Shown one piece after another: positions 61,584-64,000 of a DNA stretch of 64,000 nucleotides. Origin of the DNA: DASPLX01 sp035627375 (lineage in GTDB: Bacteria > Pseudomonadota > Gammaproteobacteria > Burkholderiales > Burkholderiaceae_D); assembly GCA_035627375.1 (NCBI GenBank), contig DASPLX010000061.1:59239-123238 (forward strand). Reading direction: 5' to 3'. A program made the translations under genes and the position numbers. Each line of letters begins with the position of its first letter. Positions within the stretch are counted from its first letter, which is position 1. Under the pieces are notes generated by a model. It was not told the DNA's origin. It did no database searches and was given only the letters and a program-made list of their open reading frames with translations.

Positions 61584-61717
61584 CATTCCAACCCGGAGGC
61601 AGGAGAGATCTCCGCCGGCGTCGGAGAGGGAATGTCCACAACTTCAGACATTTCCGATACCATGTGGCAACATGCAGCGACCGGGCGGCGCGTGGCGCCG
61701 CCGTCGTGGAGGAAAGA

Positions 61718-62848
61718 ATGACAATGAGGGCCAAGCCGGCGCATGCCGCCTGGCGAGGGGGATTGGGATGGATATTCGCAGTGGTAAGTGTGCTCGCGCA
61801 CGCCAGCCAGGAATCCTTGCGCCCACCCGCTGCCGAGGCCAACGAACGCTACCGTGCGGTCGTCAATCGCTTGGAGCGCATGGATACGGGCGGCGGCATG
61901 CGCGTCATCCGATACGACCTGAGCGCGCTGGTCGAACTCGACGAGAAGATCAAGCAAAAGGATATCCAGGCGATCGTCGGCAAGGGATCGATCGCGGTGC
62001 TGTACCCGGATCTCGGCGAGCCCTACCGCAGCATCTTCGCGAAAATCATCGAAGGCATCGAGGAAAAGGCGCGCGTGCCGGTGCGCAATTATCCGATCGG
62101 CAGCAATGCCGACGTCAACGAATTGAATGCGCAGCTCAAGCGCAACGGCACCAAGGTGGTCATCGCCCTGGGCCGCCAAGGATTGAAGACCGCGACCGGC
62201 CTCGACCGTGATTTTCCAGTGGTCGTGGGCGGCGTCGTATCGGTGCCGGAACCGCACAACCGCGACTTGACCGGGGTCAGCCTGACGCCCGATCCCGCCC
62301 TCTTGTTCGCGCGCCTGAAGAACCTGATGCCGAACGTCAGGCGCGTCATCGTCGTCTACGATCCGCAACACAACGACTGGCTGATCAAGCTGGCGCGCGA
62401 CGCGGCCAGGGCGCAGGGGCTCGAGTTGCAAACCCACGAGGCGCGCGACCTGGCCTCCGCCGCGCGCATCTACGAATCCGCCTTTTCCAACGCGGACAGC
62501 CGCCGCGACGCCGTCTGGCTGCCGCAGGATTCGACCACGGTCGACGAAGGCACGATTCTGCCGCTGGTGTTGAAAGAATCCTGGAATCGCGGCGTGCCCG
62601 TATTTTCCAGCAGTTATTTGCACGTGAAGAAAGGAGCGCTGTTCGCGCTATACCCGAACAACCTCGAGCTCGGCCGCACGCTGGCCAGTTCCGCGCTCAA
62701 CGTGCTGGCCGGCGATCCCGGCAAGCGCGGCGTCCTGCCGTTGCGGGAAGTGCATACCGCGGTCAACCTGCGCACCGCCAGTCATATCGGCCTGAACATC
62801 GGCTACCAGCAGCAGCGCTCGTTCGATTCGGTCTTTCCGGAGCCGTAA
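61718..62848 (+). CDS. ABC-type substrate-binding protein (ABC_sub_bind/COG2984 type)
   Basis: A 376-residue exported type I periplasmic binding protein: signal at about 15-33 (LGWIFAVVSVLAHAS) and a binding fold with KGSIAVLYPDLGEPYRSIF, VVIALGRQGLK, LTGVSLTPDPALLF and RRVIVVYDPQHNDWL. It has the features of the ABC_sub_bind family. No permease or ATPase follows; the next gene is a hybrid sensor kinase, so it may be a periplasmic ligand receptor for that kinase, LuxP-like. GGAGGAAAGA precedes the ATG, which I chose over an earlier in-frame start. Confidence 0.82.
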   Translation: MTMRAKPAHAAWRGGLGWIFAVVSVLAHASQESLRPPAAEANERYRAVVNRLERMDTGGGMRVIRYDLSALVELDEKIKQKDIQAIVGKGSIAVLYPDLGEPYRSIFAKIIEGIEEKARVPVRNYPIGSNADVNELNAQLKRNGTKVVIALGRQGLKTATGLDRDFPVVVGGVVSVPEPHNRDLTGVSLTPDPALLFARLKNLMPNVRRVIVVYDPQHNDWLIKLARDAARAQGLELQTHEARDLASAARIYESAFSNADSRRDAVWLPQDSTTVDEGTILPLVLKESWNRGVPVFSSSYLHVKKGALFALYPNNLELGRTLASSALNVLAGDPGKRGVLPLREVHTAVNLRTASHIGLNIGYQQQRSFDSVFPEP

Positions 62849-62899
62849 CGCCAATCGACCACCAAGAAAACCAACAACGCCTTCACTGAACGCCTAGCC

Positions 62900-64000
62900 A
62901 TGTTCCGACAGTATCTGCGCCGCACCGGATTCCGCCATCAACTGACCGTCGTCGTCAGCGCCGCCATTCTCGTGCTCGCGTTGTTCTCCTCCCTGATGAA
63001 CTCATGGGAAGCGAGCCGCCGCGTCGAGCACTATCTGGTCGAGCAGGGTCAGCATATCGCCGACAATCTCGCGCGCCAGAGCAAGCTTGCGGTGCTGTAC
63101 CAGTCCGCCGAGAACGCGCGCGAGGGCGTATCCACCACGCTCGCCTTTCCCGACGTGCTGCATGTCGAAATCACCGATGCCGACCGCCAGATGTTGGTCT
63201 CGCTCGACAAACCGGGCATCAAGCGCGACCCGAAGGCGGCGCCCCAGGCGCGCCGGCCGGTGGAACGGGCGACGCTGGAATCCGAGACCGACGATGAATG
63301 GCATTTCGCCGCGCCGATCTACAGCAGCCAGGCGGACGAGGCCTCGCCGTTCGACGTCAAGGAGAGCAAGCCCCAATTGCTCGGCTATGTCTACGTCGTG
63401 CTCGGCAAGGATACACTGCACCGGCTCGTATTGTGGCTGTTCATCGGCAATCTCGCGATCACCTTCTCGTTCGCGATCGCGCTGCTCGGCCTCGTGCGGC
63501 TGCTGACGCGCCGCCTGACGCGTCCGTTGAGCGAACTGTCGAGCCTGATGGGCCGCGCCGAAGCGGGCGAATCCGGATTGCGCGCGAAAGCGGACGGCCC
63601 GCGCGATATCATCGAAATGGCCCATGCGTTCAACAAAATGATGGGCGTGCTCGAGCAGCGCGAAGCGGAATTGAAAGCGTCGCGCGACGAAGCCCTGCGC
63701 ACGGCGCTGATGAAGGCGCAGTTCGCGGCCATGGTCAGTCACGAAGTGCGCACTCCGCTGAACGGCGTGGTCGGCATGCTGGATCTGCTCAAGGAAATGC
63801 GTCTTACCAAGCAGCAGCAGGAGTGCGTCGACATCGCCTGGAACTCCTCGCACCAACTGATCGAGCTGATCAACGACATCCTCGATTTCTCGAAAATGGA
63901 GGCGGGCAAGCTGCAGCTCGACGAAGTGGATTTCGATCTGCGCAAGCTGGCCGAGGAAGTGATCGAACTGCTCGGCAAGCAGGCGCAGCAGAAGGGCCTC
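62900..64000 (+). CDS. Hybrid-type sensor histidine kinase, N-terminal part (cut by window edge)
   Basis: At least 367 residues visible, running off the end. Topology: N-terminal membrane helix (about 14-36), a periplasmic sensor loop (about 37-170), a second helix (about 175-200), a HAMP-like region (about 200-255) and the dimerisation/phosphoacceptor domain with His281 in MVSHEVRTPLNGVVG. The ATPase and any receiver domains lie beyond the edge; 'hybrid' is inferred from the BarA-like H-box HEVRTPLNG and helix layout. It follows the binding-protein gene by 51 bases. No ribosome site is clear at the ATG. Confidence 0.78.
   Translation, partial: MFRQYLRRTGFRHQLTVVVSAAILVLALFSSLMNSWEASRRVEHYLVEQGQHIADNLARQSKLAVLYQSAENAREGVSTTLAFPDVLHVEITDADRQMLVSLDKPGIKRDPKAAPQARRPVERATLESETDDEWHFAAPIYSSQADEASPFDVKESKPQLLGYVYVVLGKDTLHRLVLWLFIGNLAITFSFAIALLGLVRLLTRRLTRPLSELSSLMGRAEAGESGLRAKADGPRDIIEMAHAFNKMMGVLEQREAELKASRDEALRTALMKAQFAAMVSHEVRTPLNGVVGMLDLLKEMRLTKQQQECVDIAWNSSHQLIELINDILDFSKMEAGKLQLDEVDFDLRKLAEEVIELLGKQAQQKGL

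Overview
The window is high-GC proteobacterial chromosome with tightly packed housekeeping genes. Protein flavour and neighbourhoods point to a betaproteobacterium of the Burkholderiales, most likely the family Oxalobacteraceae (Herbaspirillum / Noviherbaspirillum / Massilia-like). The main pointers are gpmA-rhodanese-grxC-secB-gpsA, hslV-hslU beside dksA, a COG0523 GTPase, xerC and dapF, and metK followed by ahcY-holin-metF with a SAH riboswitch. The taxon is inferred from gene content; no 16S rRNA, tRNA, IS element, prophage or CRISPR array was seen.

Layout. 0-3 kb: the start of a sensor kinase, its OmpR-type regulator and a Spy/CpxP-like periplasmic protein with a textbook CpxR-type box in front of it, then a secreted serine hydrolase. 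3-10.8 kb (minus strand): M16 peptidase, a small membrane protein, moeB, a ctpA-type protease, an EnvC-like amidase activator and gpmA. 11-15.6 kb (plus): a GT-C-like membrane protein, rhodanese, grxC, secB, an SH3 protein and gpsA. 15.6-16.8 kb (minus): a solute-binding protein and a cupin. 16.97-28.06 kb (plus): a complete type II secretion operon in the order G-H-I-J-K-L-M-N-D-E-F-C. 28-40 kb (minus): a small basic protein, hslU, hslV with a good sigma-32 promoter, a two-STAS-domain protein, a DksA with a histone-H1-like extension, a His-rich COG0523 GTPase, an RlmI-like methyltransferase, xerC, a DUF484 protein, dapF and two LpxL-type acyltransferases. 40.2-45.4 kb (plus): the activated-methyl-cycle block metK, an M14 peptidase, SAH riboswitch, ahcY, a small membrane protein and metF. 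45.4-48.6 kb (minus): an ABC-2 exporter and 5-formyl-THF cyclo-ligase. 48.7-53.8 kb (plus): lytic transglycosylase, NDUFA9-like protein, GST and cca.

From 53.9 kb the content becomes accessory. A tight run encodes a ThDP-dependent acetolactate-synthase-like enzyme with an unusual basic insertion, a short-chain dehydrogenase, two adjacent citrate-synthase-fold proteins that have both lost canonical catalytic residues, and a TonB-dependent receptor. This is the best candidate for an undescribed system: it looks like a small biosynthetic or sensing module tied to outer-membrane uptake. It is followed by an independently transcribed secreted SGNH-like protein and by a periplasmic binding protein paired with a hybrid histidine kinase, which runs off the window end.

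How the genes work together: SecB and the T2SS support protein export. The secreted serine hydrolase, M14 peptidase and SGNH protein are possible exported products. Cpx-like control, CtpA, the EnvC-like activator and Slt serve envelope maintenance. MetK, AhcY and MetF recycle methyl donors under S-adenosylhomocysteine control.
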